From positions 124,001 to 188,000 of the forward strand of contig VIIQ02000133.1 in the NCBI GenBank assembly GCA_007449985.2: a stretch of 64,000 bases of DNA. Reading direction: 5' to 3'. This document shows positions 26,683-43,060 of the stretch, one piece after another (the first letter of the stretch is position 1; every line of letters starts with the position of its first letter). This stretch comes from Desmodesmus armatus (lineage: Eukaryota; Chlorophyta; Chlorophyceae; Sphaeropleales; Scenedesmaceae). The notes under the pieces are model-generated. The model made no database searches and was not told the DNA's origin. It saw only the letters and a program-made list of their open reading frames with translations. Made by a program: the position numbers and the translations under genes.

Positions 26683-27418
26683 GGCGGTCCCCTCCTCAAC
26701 ACTGAGCTTCTATAATAGATGACAGTCGGCTGTGCTGCACACAACCCGCAACTCAACTCAACTCAACAGAAATGGCTCAGACTGGCTCCAACTACCACCC
26801 AGAAAGCAAGAGGGTGTGGCAGCAGGTGTGTAGTTGTAGAAGAGGAATCTTTGGGATCTACCCTGCCCGATACTTGTGTCCCTGGCCTGGGCCAAACCCT
26901 AGGCCTGCACCCCCCCCCCCAGCAGCAATGGGACCACACAAACAACACCACACACCATTTGTTGGGCTTACCACAACACAGGGCACCAGCACCACTGACC
27001 AAGGAGGGCCTTGCAAACCGATGCGTGCATGGTGCGCCCCGGGCAACAACAATAGCCAGCACACTGCAGGCAACCTCCATAGTGCTGACATGCATGTACA
27101 GCATGTGTAGTACAGCACAACACACAGCAAGCAACGGGGGTGTGCTGGCCCCCTCCTCAGGCACCCGGCTGCTGCGCTGAGGGCTTCCTCTGACAGGAAG
27201 CAGAGTGGACACAACAGCAGCAGCAAGATGGTGGCAGAAGTGAGTTGCAGATCTGCTGAGCCCGTTCTGGCACCCTGGTCCACTCCAGCAGGTCGGCCAG
27301 TGGGCGAAGGGGCTGTCGCGTCATGTACGCTGAGGTGCCGCTTACCCGCCCTGCATGCGCAGCACCTGTGATATGGAGCCGTCAACAGCAGAGGTGTGCA
27401 AACCCCCTGCGCGCACAA
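26683..27418. other. Gene-free stretch
   Basis: No supported coding exon. It contains the diverged inverted partner (about 27165-27290) of the sequence near 26085-26200. Both carry a CTGCAGCTCAC...CTGCTGCTGCTGTTG core of unknown origin. Confidence 0.4.
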
Positions 27419-27570
27419 CCTACAGATTGAACATGGCCTTCACCGCGTTGGGCTGTGAGGCCACAGCAAAGCCATCCGCCACCCCTGGGCCCAGCCATGA
27501 AATGCGTATCTGTGTGTGATGAGGGGCTGCACGTCAATACGCTTTGCTGGACAGCAGGCTGAGGCACAGG
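27419..27570 (-). pseudogene. Stray copy of the sorbitol dehydrogenase terminal exon
   Basis: About 150 bp closely match the last exon of the sorbitol dehydrogenase gene at 32703-32865, in the same orientation. An inserted T near 27543 and a small insertion near 27500 break the frame, and no other dehydrogenase exon is nearby. It is a dead fragment moved or duplicated over about 5 kb. Confidence 0.85.
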
Positions 27571-28102
27571 GGTGCTACGGAGTAGGCGGGCCAACACATC
27601 ACCAGCACCTCCCGCTCAAGCCCTGACAATGCCCCAAGCAGCTGCAGTTGACTCATCGTGGCCGACGCAATCAGGCTCAGGGCATAATCAAGGAGTCTTC
27701 GCTTCAATTACTTAATTACTTGGACTCACAATGATTTCAGTCCTATACTGCAACATGAATGGGATGCGCTCGTAGGCTTGCAAACCGGGGGCGCGCCAAC
27801 TTTTCCTTCTGCTGAATTGGGTTTCTTCTCAGAGAGCTTCGAGTCAAGTTTCAACGTGTCTTATACAGCTCATCGTCGCAAGGTGTAGAGCAAACAGCGC
27901 ATCAGGGTACTGCTGCTGAAGGTACTGCTGCTGCTGCCAGCAAGTTGCTGCAGCTGGCAGCAACGCATACTGTACCAATATGAACAAGTCACCATAATAA
28001 TTACGAGAACGTTGCTGAATAGCGTGTATATGAGATACATGCGTGTGCACTTGCAGGAAGACGCACTCTGCCTGCCCAGCCGCCCCGCACCAGCACACTG
28101 TG
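27571..28102. other. Intergenic stretch before the MYND gene
   Basis: Presumed promoter and 5' UTR of the MYND gene. No element is recognised. Confidence 0.4.
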
Positions 28103-29888
28103 ATGGCCAATGCTGTAGTCGCTGCCTGGACAGCATGCATAAAGGAGCTGCAGCAGCTGGTGGACGCTACAGGTGCTGTGACACAAGCACAAATCGATGC
28201 TACATATGGCATGATTCAGCACTTACACAAGCTGGAGGCTCAGCCACGTGCACCCCTGCCACACACAGCCTGGAAGAAGCTTGCGCAGGATTTGAAGGTG
28301 AATGCAGGGGGGGGGGGGGGGGGGGCGCTAAGGTTGTTGTCAGACATTAGGTTAAGAAGTTGAAAGTGGGACCCCTCAGCCACCCAGCCACCCCCCACCC
28401 CCCTAAAATGCCCTGGTGAATGCACAAGTCGTTGGCTCCCTGGCTAGTGCTGAGCGATCCCCTCCCACAATTGTGGGATCCCCTCCCACAACTACTGTAC
28501 TGTTATGCAACATGGATGCCAGCAGGTTCTTATCGGAAGATAGTTTTACATTTACAGCTGTCACGCGGGACTGCAGCAAAATATCCCAGGGCCAATCGAC
28601 GGGAGGGTTGGCCATGTTTCAGGTGTCGCAGAGTACCGCTGTACACACCAAAACCACTTCAGCAGCAGCTTGTAATGTGACCACACAGTGTGACAAAGCT
28701 TCCTTTGAGCTGCTTTGTATACCTCCTTTTCCCTGCGTGATGTTCTTGTTCACCCTGCGTGCTGCTACATGCAGGTCACAGCCAAGCTGGCAGCACTATG
28801 CCTGCATGCTTTGCAGCATCACAGAGCATCAGCAAGTGATGTGCCTGCCGTGGCCTTCAATGCGCTCACTTCATGGCTGTCAAAAGCATCGCACACGATC
28901 CGAGCTTCCCCCGGGTCCCGTGCTGCCGCCGTTGTGCGACAGCAGCTGCAGGATTCGGCGCTGCTGCAGCACCTGGGTCCTGCGATGGAAGCTGCATCAG
29001 ACCAGCTCACAGCAGCAGTAGCAGCACTTGAAGCAGTAGCGGCTAACCACTGCAGCAGAGGTGGCGGCGGTGACACTGCTGTGGCCGCATTCACACCAGT
29101 CGAAGACATTCTCTGGCTGTTACCTACCAGGAGCGCAGACACATATTGTGCCCTGTTGCTGTCAACCTTCAAGCGGGCTAGCCTTGTGCTCTCCCCAGTC
29201 CTGCCAACAGGATTAGACATCAACATGCAGATCATTCAGCCAGCTGCACCCGCAGCTGTACACCTGATTCATTGCATCCTCAGAGCCCACGGCAAGCTGT
29301 CACAGCTCAGCCAGCAGCAGCTGCTGCCACAGCCTGTACGGGACTACTGCAGCAAACCGTACAAAGCTCTGACTGCGGTGTCAGGGGTTGTGCTCGTGCT
29401 TGCAGACGCGCTCAAGGGCAATGTCCCCAGCGTACTGCAGTCCTGCCCCGCCGCAGATACGCTGCTGCTGATGCCCGAGTTTGCGGCTTGCCTCGCCATC
29501 ATGTCCATTGTGGAGCTCTTGGCTGTGGACACCAGCAGCAGCGGCGGCGGGGCAATGGATGCAGCAAGCAGCAGCAGCAGTGGGGTCCACCGCAGCACAG
29601 GCAGCCGCCGCCGCGCCCCCACTAGGAGCCAACAGCAGCAGCAGCAGCCGAGCAGTGGTGGTGACGGCGGTGGCAGTGATGTTGGCATAGGGGTGCGGAT
29701 GGACAGCTTGACGCCCCTGTCACTCACCTTGTTTGACTTGCTAGGTGTCAGCAAGGAGACAGTGATGCAACTAGCGGTGCAGCAGAAGGCTGAAGAGGAT
29801 GCATGTTTGCGCACTCTGGGCATGTACACGGAGCGCTGCAGGAGCATCATGAAGCACCAGGTGAGGCACGCGGCTGTAGTGCATGAGT

Positions 29889-29930
<42 letters not shown>

Positions 29931-32091
29931 GCTGAGCAGCTGCTGAGCTGCTGAGCAGCAGCAGCAAGTAGCAAGTGATCATGACCAGTGCAGCCACCAG
30001 TGCGCTGCCGCATGCTGCTGTAGCCACGCTGAATTGCAGCAGAGGACCTCCGGAACGGCACACCAACTGCATTGGGTTGGGTCACCTTCTGCAGCATGTT
30101 CCGCCACAAGTCACGCAGCTCACAGACACCCTTGAGATCTCACGCATGCTCATGGCTGGTAGGTAGCTGCAAGGATCGCAGGTCGTTAGTGACACACTCT
30201 TCCCAACTGATTAACAACCTGTAACCCTGAATTCCTGGTGCTTTGTGTTCCTGCTGCATCTTGTGTGTGCATCTTGTGGGTGCAGGTGGACCAAGCCCAA
30301 GGAGTGTTCACTGCACAGCTGCTTCAGCAGTTGGAGACAGACATGCTGCTGTGCTTGGCGGTGTTGCAGCTGGCAGCAACCATACCAGGCAACTCCCCTG
30401 GGGCCCAAGCAGCACGTGATAGAGCCTGCCAGCTCTGCATGTGCTCTTCTTTACATGATCTGTGGCGTGTGCATGGGCTGCACAAGCTGCCCCGGCCAGC
30501 AGCCTACACAGGCCCACAGGTAGCATTGCAGCTGCTGCCATCTCCGCTTGAAGCTCAGCAGCCAGCCTCTCCAGTACTGCAGCACCAACAGCAGCAGCAG
30601 CAGCAGCAGCAGCTGCCGCACCAGCAGCAGCAGCAGCAGCAGGAGTGGTGTACCCTGGCGCCCACGCCACCTCTGCTGTCAGAGCTGCTGCCGCTGCTGA
30701 CCCGCACCTGCCTCACACAGCTGCAGCAGCAGCAGCAGCAGCAGGGGCAGGAGCGGTCGGTCAACATGCGCATTGGGCATCCATTTGCTGTGTTGACACA
30801 GTCAGTCCGATGCTGCTTGTCGTGTCTGGCCACCCTGCTGGCGTGCTCCGTGGTGCCAGCCCCGGCTGCAGCAGCGCAGGGGCTGCCAGCAGCAGCAGCT
30901 ACAGACACGACAGCAGCAGACGCAGAAGCAGAAGTGGAACCAGCAGCTGTTGGTGCGTCTGGTCAAGTCTCCTACAGCTGTGTGCTGCATGCCCAAGATG
31001 TCCTCATGGCACATGCCTGCGCCATCATCAGCACTTTTGAAATGGCGCTACGGTGTGAAGCAGCACGCTGCGACGCAGCAGCTGCCACAGCAACAGTAGC
31101 TGGCGGTGCGGCAGCAGCAGCAGCGGCAGCAGGAGCAGCTGGCGCAGGAAGCCCCCTGGTTGGCTATGCCACGGTTATATTTGGGGCTTGCAGCCACAAG
31201 GTGGCAGGAGTGTACCCACACCATGCATCTCCCTTGGCCTTGTTGGCCGCTGCAGCAGGGCCGGGCTCCCAGGTGCAACAGCAGCTGTACAGTTTGTTCA
31301 CCACCATGGTCAAGCTTAGCGGGTGGGGCAAGGGCAGGCTTGGGGACCATGCACGACTGCAGTACCACGCTGCTGCTGCTTCTGCAGCTGTATCAGTGTT
31401 GCAGACTGCTTTGGGTTTGCATCCACGGCAGCCCCCAGCCGAGGGGAGAGAGGCAGGTTGCAGCAGCAGCAGCAGCAGTGGAGTTGCACTTGCCATGCTG
31501 CCAAGTGTGGTCATCCTGGGCCGTACTTGCATGCATTGGGCAGACTATCTGCAGACGGACCCCACCCTGTCTCGAGGGCAGCAGCAGCAGCTTTACGGCA
31601 GTCAGCAGCAGCAGCAGCAGCAGCAGCAGGGTCTGCTGCAGTTTGAATGGAGGCGGCTTGGATATAATTTGGGAGTCATGAACGAGTGGCTGGCTGCAAG
31701 CAGCACAGGCAAACAGCTAGCAGCTGCTGGCTATGCAGTTGAGCCTGTAGTGCAGCTGTTAGATCATTATTCAGACACTTACCTGACCCAAATTGGCGGC
31801 CCATCCAACCCAACGGCAGGCATGGAGACTGCCCAGCAGCTGCAAAACATAGGGCTGGCTCTGTGCTCCTTTGCTGCTCCTTGCATGTGCAACAACCCTT
31901 GCTGCACAAGCATGTTGGGGCTATCAGAAATTGCCGCAGTGTCGGGGCGCAGCTGCATTTGCGCGGGCTGCCTTGTAGCCCGCTATTGTGGGCGCGCGTG
32001 TCAGAGGGCAGCTTGGAAGCGGCACAAGCCCGTGTGTGGGGCGCTCAGCTCGGCTGCTGCTGCTCGCGGTGGTGATGCAGGGGCAAGCTGA
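28103..32091 (+). CDS. MYND-type zinc finger protein, 1028 aa
   Basis: Three exons (28103-28297, 28775-29860, 30286-32091) join in phase 0 to 1028 residues. The C-terminal MYND finger spans about residues 960-1011, with CNNPCC, CICAGC, RYCGRACQRAAW and HKPVC supplying the zinc ligands. MYND fingers bind proline-rich peptides and occur in many regulators, including SMYD-type enzymes, but no SET domain or other catalytic domain is visible. The rest is Ala/Leu-rich helical sequence interrupted by poly-Gln and poly-Ala/Ser tracts, typical of a large green-algal group of orphan MYND proteins. The start ATG is the first in frame with the exon-1 chain. A 20-base G run lies at 28306-28325 in intron 1. 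The function is unknown. Confidence 0.85.
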
Positions 32092-32702
32092 GCTGCGGGG
32101 TCCTGCCCTTGCACTGTGCAGTTGCTTTGACAGCCTGAATGATGTGGCACGTGATTGTGCCTGGCTGATAGCGTTGTGTACGTCAACTGCAACCTTTATA
32201 GCCTACAAAGTTGACACAAAGGTGACCTTTGTAGTGCCTTCCGAAGTTTGTAGTGCCTGCGCTGGCTTGGCAGTGCTTGGTAGTGCTGTTGTATTGTGGA
32301 TGTAGTTCATCCTGGGTAGAGAATAAACCTTTTGTTGGTCCTCCTATGCATACAAGGATGACCTTGTACGACCTTGTCACCACGCGTTGAGCTGCCTCAT
32401 GAACGCCCTCAAACATGAAGGTCTCCCAAAACGCTTCACAACAGGTGCAGGGCCAGATGCTGACAGACACACGCCTGCCACGGTGCTGTATATCGCGTGA
32501 CCTCTCAACACAAACAGGAATCGCAACAGCTAGTCCTTGCCAGCATACATGGCCCTCAAAAACAGTCACAGTGACAGTGACAGTAATTGGCTCAGCAAAA
32601 GCTGACCAGCCAACAAGGGAGCCAGAGGCTCAAAGGGGACCAAGAAAGAAACCAGGCACCTCTAGCGGATTTATGTTGTTGCTGTTGCCTCTTCAGCACG
32701 CC
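32092..32702. other. Convergent 3' region between the MYND gene and sorbitol dehydrogenase
   Basis: No gene seen. A short repeated phrase around TTTGTAGTGCC occurs twice at about 32228-32256. AATAAA is present at about 32321, but no TGTAA was found on the plus strand. Confidence 0.45.
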
Positions 32703-35700
32703 CTACAGGTTGAACATGACCTTCACTGCATGGGGCTGTGAGGCCATTGCAAAGCCATCCGCCACCCCTGGGCCGTCAAATGCGTATCTGTGTGTGATGA
32801 GGGGCTGGACGTCCACACGCTTGCTGGACAGCAGGCTGAGGCACAGGAGGTACGTATTGCAGTACCTGCAGACAGGCAGCAGCACAGGCCAAGGTACGCA
32901 TGCGTAGGAATGCTCAATTTCCTTGTGTGAAGGGCAGTATACTGCTGCGTAGCCTGATGGCACGCACTACTTACTGATGCTGCGCATCACAACGCGCGTC
33001 TGCTAGAGCGTATGTGTTTGAAGCTTGCTGGCCAATGGCCTGAGCATCTCTGGGTACAGCAGCAAGTCACAGTGATGCTGGTTAGCGCATCAGGCAGCCA
33101 GGTAAGGATGTCCTCCAAATGTCCTGCGTTCCACCTCTATACCACACCCCCCGCTACGGACGCTGCCTTACCATAGTGCACCCGTGCTGTAGACTGCACG
33201 TGGACCCTCCAAGCCTCCCCTCACTACAATTGTTGCAACCCGGAAAAGATGCAGCTTCAGCCCCTCCCCTCCTTCCCCTTCCTTCCCCCCAGCTCACCAC
33301 CCCCTTCCATCAGCACAAAACACAAAGCATCACCCACTGAAACCCTCCCATCGCCCCCAAACCCAATTCCTCCCTCACCTAAAGCTCCCCAGCAAATCCA
33401 CCTCCTTGACCGTAAGCAGCGTGGCTGGTATGACCATCTGCTCCTGACCCATGCCTCCCTCCCGGTCCATCAGCACAAAACATAAAGGATACACACGCAC
33501 TAAAACCCTTCCTGCTCACCCCCAAACCCTCTCCAACCCTTACCTAAAGCTCCCCAGCAGATCCACCTCCTTGACCGTAAGCAGGGTGGCTGGTATAGCC
33601 ATCTGCTCCTGACCCATACCCACAAGCACAACCCTACCCCCTGGAGCCACAACCTTAAGCCCTGTCTCCAGCGTCTGCTGAAACCCAGCACAGTCAATAA
33701 CAACCTCCGGCTCCGCTCCCCCGAAGCACTGCTGCCGCAGGCTTGCGGCTACTTCTGCAGGACCGGCAGTAGGGCTTATGAGCAGTGGCTGAACCCTAGG
33801 GCAGTGCTGGGAGGCAAACCCTAGCTTGGTACTGCTGATGTCTGTTAGGGCGATGCAGTCGGCGCCGAAGGCTGCTGCTACGATGGCTGTGATGAGGCCG
33901 ATAGGGCCTGCACCTAGGATGGCGACCTTCTTGCCAGGCTGCACCCCAGCACGCCTGCAGGAGGCAGGCGGGACAGTAGGCGGGACAGTAAGCGGGACAG
34001 TGGGCAGGATATTGAGTGAACAGGACAGTAGGTGGGATAGTGTGTGGGATAGTGAGTGCGACAGTGGCGGGACGGTGGGCGGGATATTGAGTGGGACAGG
34101 AGGCTGGACAGGAGGCGGGATAGTGGGCGGGACAGCAGGCGGGACAGTAGATCAAGACAGCAGGGCCGCCATGATGGCTAGTAGCATTGAGAGCAGGCGC
34201 TATCAGAATTCTGATGGCAAACAATCACAGGTTTTTTGTGCTCAACACAGATGGCCAGCTGAGCGAGCTCGTCAAAAGAGTGACTCGCATGGATATGCTA
34301 GCTACACATGTGTCCTCATGCCCAACATACGGAGCCCCCCACCTGCATGCATGTATGCCCACAGACAATGGCTCGCACATTGCTCCCTCCTCAAGAGTGA
34401 CCCCCTCTGGCAACTTGTAGCACATCTCCGCAGGGTGGTCCACATACGTCGCCAGGGAGCCGTGCACCGGCGGTGTTGCAAAGAACTGAATGTCAGGGTC
34501 TAGATTGTAGCGCCCCTCACGTGCTGCACTGCAATGCCAGCAGGGGACTCCTGGCTCCAGGGCAACTGCATCACCTGGGCGCAGGCCCTGTACACCTTCA
34601 CCAACCTGGAGAGGGGACACGAGCGAGAGGGGAAGGAAGATGCATGACGGGTGCAGGGCAAACAGCAGTGTGTGTTAAACACATGAGTTACAACCATGAA
34701 GTGCATGTCATGACGACAGGCTTAAACAGTGCGTTCCGACACACACATGTGTGTGTGTGTGTGTGTGTGTGGTGGGGGGGGGGGGCAGGGGTGCGCAACA
34801 TTGGGAGTGTTGCAAAAAAAATTGTATGTCAGGGTCTAGGTTGTAGCGGCCCTCACGTGCTGCGCTGCAGTGCCAGCAGTGGACTCCTGGCTCCAGGGCA
34901 ACTGCATCACCTGGGCGCAGGCCCTGTACACCTTCACCAACCTGCAAAACAGGACACGGGAGGGAACGGCAGGCAATGTGTGACATGCAGCAGCAGAGGC
35001 AAGGGCAAGCAAGCTGAGGCCCTGTACACCTTTACCAAGCTGGAGACAGAGCGCAAGATACAAGGGACAGGGGGGTGAGCGATGGACACAGGGCAGCAAG
35101 CAGGGGCCAGGGTGTGAGCGAGGGACAACAGTGGGAAGCAGGCGGTGGCGAATGCATGCAGCAGCACGAGCAGGAGCAAACAAGCCACCATATGCAGCCT
35201 GCATTCCAGCATGCCCTTTCATGTGAATGCAAACACCTGATTCGCAAAGCAGCTGCAGCTCTCCTGCACAGTGTGCATGAGTGCTGCTGCCCGAAAGCCG
35301 GCACACCCCTTCCAAAGTCCATGTCAACAACTCCAACATGCAGACCAGCGCATGTACTGCTGATGCTGGCGACAATTACCATGCAATAACAATGAGCACG
35401 ATGGCCCGCGCTGCCTGCCAAGCCCCTGCCTCTCCCCTCCGCCCCCCCCCCCCCTGCCCAGGTCCCCCTCCCCCCCCCCCCTCACCTCTGCCACCACCCC
35501 TGCTGACTCATGGCCGATGACCATGGGGGCGTTGACCACAAAGTCGCCGATGCGGCCTTGCTTGAGGTAGTGCACATCAGAGCCGCAGATGCCCACAGCC
35601 TTCATCGCCACACGCACCTGGGGTGGCACACATGCGCACATCACACAACCCCACACACTTTGGAACTATGCATGGTTGATGCATTGGCTGGATGCACTTC

Positions 35701-36165
35701 CTGTGTCTACACACAGCACACATTGGCGGTGGTTCGCATGCTGCTTGCGTCCATGCTGCTGCTGAAATGACACGGGGGGTAGCGACATACCACGCTGCTG
35801 GCAACCCAGTGGGGTGTGGTACACAGCTGTGGCCCATTCTCAGCATAATGCATGCGCGGCTGACCTGGGACGCAGGCATAATCAGCTGGGCCAGCGTAGT
35901 GTCTAACCATGTTGCAGCGCCCTGGCACACTGAGTCAGGTGATTGAGGTGTCGCAATGAACATGCAGGGCCCAGCATTTGGGCGTGTGATGTGTGATGAG
36001 AGGCGCCGTGCCAGTTTATTGGCACGGCGCCTCTAGCGAACCACAGATGGCACTCACATGTCCCGGCGCGACCTGCTTTGCTATGGGGAAGTCCTCCACT
36101 CGCAGGTCATTTATGCCATGCAGCACAGCTGCTTTGTTGGGTGCCTCTGCACTGCAGGAGGCCAT
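32703..36165 (-). CDS. Sorbitol (L-iditol) dehydrogenase, zinc-dependent MDR family
   Basis: Five exons (36165-36058, 35617-35486, 34605-34343, 33954-33544, 32865-32703) total 1077 nt and give 358 residues, the same size as animal SORD. The enzyme oxidises polyols such as sorbitol to ketoses with NAD+. Catalytic zinc ligands are visible as Cys47 ([10 protein letters not shown]) and His72-Glu73 (GHESAG). The Rossmann fold has [10 protein letters not shown], and an Asp in LTDISS favours NAD. The HACRRAG junction and FRYCNTY are family hallmarks and each spans a splice site correctly. Introns 2, 3 and 4 hold partial copies of exons 3 and 4. The substrate within the polyol dehydrogenase group cannot be settled from sequence. 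Confidence 0.94.
33379..33454 (-). repeat. Intronic partial copy of dehydrogenase exon 4 end
   Basis: This repeats the last about 75 bp of exon 4 (33544 onward), including a good donor (GTGAG on the minus strand), and sits in the downstream intron. The flanking CAGCACAAAACA... intron sequence is duplicated with it, giving a tandem unit of about 165 bp. Confidence 0.88.
34808..34941 (-). repeat. Intronic partial copy of dehydrogenase exon 3 start
   Basis: This repeats the first about 130 bp of exon 3 (34605 downward), with its own CAG acceptor at 34942-34944, in the upstream intron. The encoded [19 protein letters not shown] stretch is unchanged. After DIQFF a T-run expansion breaks the match and the donor half is missing. 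A shorter third echo lies at about 35010-35045. Confidence 0.9.
35999..36034. repeat. Perfect 15-bp hairpin in dehydrogenase intron 1
   Basis: AGAGGCGCCGTGCCA and its exact complement are separated by GTTTAT. On the minus-strand transcript it begins about 23 nt after the intron 1 donor. Confidence 0.9.
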
Positions 36166-37337
36166 CAGTGTACAAGCCTTTTGTGACGGAATGTTGTGTC
36201 ACACAACAATTTTGAGAATTGCTTGTGCAATGCAGTCGAACTGATTGAAGTGAGCTGAAATTTGGAATGTGATCTGTTGTCCAAAGACGCTCAGTTCGCC
36301 TGAATCCGGCGCTGCTCTTTGATCAAGTGCATTGCACTGTTACTGTCACAACAGGACGCTGTGGACCGTCCCCCCTGCTGTTCGAGGAGTTGTCACCCTG
36401 ATGACTAATCAGTGACAAAGCTGACTGCAAAGCTTGTTGAGGGCAGAACAATTGCAAGTGCCAACGTGGGAGTGGTGACAGTGCGGTACAATCCCGAGGG
36501 ATGCACCTGCTCACTGTGGAAAACACAGCATAAACCCAGAGGCCAGACTCTGAGAGTGTTGTGAAGCAATTGGACCTAGTGGGGTGGCAGGGAGCCTCAT
36601 CCACCTGCTGCTTCAACACTGCTACATCATTCATAAAGCCGCAAACTTGGCAGTCAACAAGTGAAACAAAGTGCAGGATCGCCCTTGGGTCTGAAAGCGG
36701 CCAGGCTGGCACACACGGTGCATGACATTTTACTGGCAATGACATCAAGATGCGGACACCAGCTGCAGCTTCAAGTAATCCTGTGACTATCTAGTCAACA
36801 CACAGGCCTCACACAGCAGCAACAAGACGCTGTTTGTGTGTAGTTGCTAGCTGGTGCTTGCAAGCAATTGCCAGCCTGTCCTGGCAAGGAGAACGCACAA
36901 CTTTGCAGACTAGCACAAGCAGATGGAGCAGAAGTGCAGATGGAGGTGAAAGTAGCCTTGAGTTGTTTCAAGCCCTGCTTGCAAGCCCTGTGCCACACAA
37001 GTAGCAGGCACAAAAACAGGGCACCAAGATGCTTGCTTTCAAGTCAGCAATACAGCTAGTGGGTGTCCACTGTGTCTGGTCAGAGGCCCATATAGCTTGA
37101 ACTACTTGCAAATGCAGACGCATTCTTCTGCTCCAGCAAATGTGCTGCAACAGCAGCCAAACCCTCGCGTCTTACACCGCGGGCGGCGAAACCATAGGCC
37201 GGTGCGTGGCTCTCCATCACCCTCTTTAGCCGGGCAAAATAGGTCTGGTGCGTTCTAACCGGCTGTCTTGGCCTGGTAATCGTTGTGGCAAGTTGAGAGT
37301 GGCCATCCCGGGGGCACTTTTCTAAGAGCTCGGAAGG
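36166..37337. promoter_or_regulatory. Divergent promoter region of the dehydrogenase and RPS9
   Basis: 1.17 kb between two divergent start codons. No conserved coding exon was found. The minus-strand open frame at 37080-37361 overlaps the RPS9 start exon and is rejected. No core promoter element is recognised with confidence. Confidence 0.45.
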
Positions 37338-41331
<3,994 letters not shown>

Positions 41332-41529
41332 AGCAGCTGCCCTCAGGTGCCACCGGGTGTTGCTGCTGCAGCAGACGCTGGAGCGCCGGGACAGCAGCAC
41401 TCGTGTGGTTGCAGCTGGGCCTGCCTGGGACTGTCTTCAGCTTGGTTGCTGTGTGCAGTGGGGCGGGTGCTGCTGTGGGCTCACCAAGCATGGTAGCAGG
41501 CGCGGTTAGCGTCCTGTGTGTGCCCCTCG

Positions 41530-41534
41530 TGTAA
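41530..41534 (+). terminator. Candidate poly(A) signal (TGTAA) of RPS9
   Basis: First TGTAA after the RPS9 stop, about 200 bases downstream. Confidence 0.45.
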
Positions 41535-42277
41535 GACCATGCATCACGGTCACGATGGATGCAATACAAACACAGGCAGCTACGTCTGTGGTTAGACTCC
41601 CCTCAAATGCCTTAGCAAGGCTCACGGTTGCAGTGTCTGACAGTAGCAGCTGATTGGGCTAGCAGTGACCTTGAACGAGCTGCAGTAGCAGAACGAGCTG
41701 CAGTAGTAACTGGCATGAAACAGTGGAGGGTGCTGTGGGCTTAGAACGAGCAGAAGGCTGCCGAAGGCAACTTGTATCAGCGGCGCGAAGCATCCTTGTC
41801 GCCTTGGCAGAAACTTGTGGAACATCAGGGTCAGCACAACAGTACTGTTGGGACAAGTCCCATGCTTCAAGCGTTCTTGTCAGGCCATGGCACTGGATGA
41901 GCCAGCTGTTCAGGTTTCGCTTGGAATATTACCCTGTAGTTGACATTGTCTGCCAGGCTGGCAATACCAAGCACATCACAATACTACTGCTCAGGACGGC
42001 AGGGAACGACCTTGATAGTAGGAAGATGAAGACGTTGTAATAGTGAACAGTGCACAAAGTTCATCTCCCGTTGGGACTGGATCAGTCCAATGTTGTTAGT
42101 TTAGTCAACACCCCCTTTTCAACAGCACAGGGCCAGAACCATGAAGCAAAAACGTTTGTTGCTCATCGACTCCGTGTTCGATGCACTCAACATCGGTGCT
42201 GCGTTGTGTCACTCGCCTGGATGGATCTTGACAGCAGTCTGCACAGCACTTGACACTTGTATGTGCTGATCATCAGC
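41535..42277. other. Intergenic stretch between RPS9 and the GT4 gene
   Basis: Presumed RPS9 3' flank and GT4 promoter/5' UTR. No further feature is supported. Confidence 0.4.
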
Positions 42278-43002
42278 ATGCGGCGATCTTTTGCATCCAT
42301 TGCACCCAGTGGGTTATTCAGATCCCGTGCATCCAAATCGGGCACCCCCAGGCTCTCCCATTCCCGAATTCAGCAGCTGCTGGTTGTGCTGCTGCTGCTG
42401 ACGGTGGCGACAGTGGTCTTCATTGTTCATGGCAGCGGGCATGCCTGGCCAAGTTTGCAAGCCATTCATGTGCCGCATGGCAGCCTCATGCCGCACCATG
42501 CAGCACCAGCAGCAAGTAGCACAGCCAAGCAGCCGCAGACCCTTCGAAAGTTCACTGGCGATTTGGAGTTTCCCATTTGGTGGCATGCACCCTTCATTGC
42601 GCAGTCAGGTATGCGTGGATGAGGTAGTCATTCAGTGATAATGAATGTGATTGTCAGTGAGCGTCCCTGTACACTGACCAGCAAAGCAGTTGCCCAACTG
42701 CAAGCATTCATTGTTGTATCTTCAGGTATCTTCAGGTGCAGCGGGTTGCATGCAGCTCAATCCCACTAAGGTGGCTGCACAAAATGTGCATTGCCTACAC
42801 AATCCCTCAGGGCTCTTTGATGCGTTAGCAGCAGTTGTAAGCACCATGGACGCTGCTGTTACTTTCGTGCTTCCTGCTGTGCACAGGTTTGGGCACGGAG
42901 GCATTGTCAATCATCGAGGCACTCATCTCAAGCAAACAGTTGGCCGCTGAAGGTGCGGCCCAGTGGTTGGTCCAAAGCAGTGCTAGCATTACGGCGCTCT
43001 TT

Positions 43003-43060
<58 letters not shown>

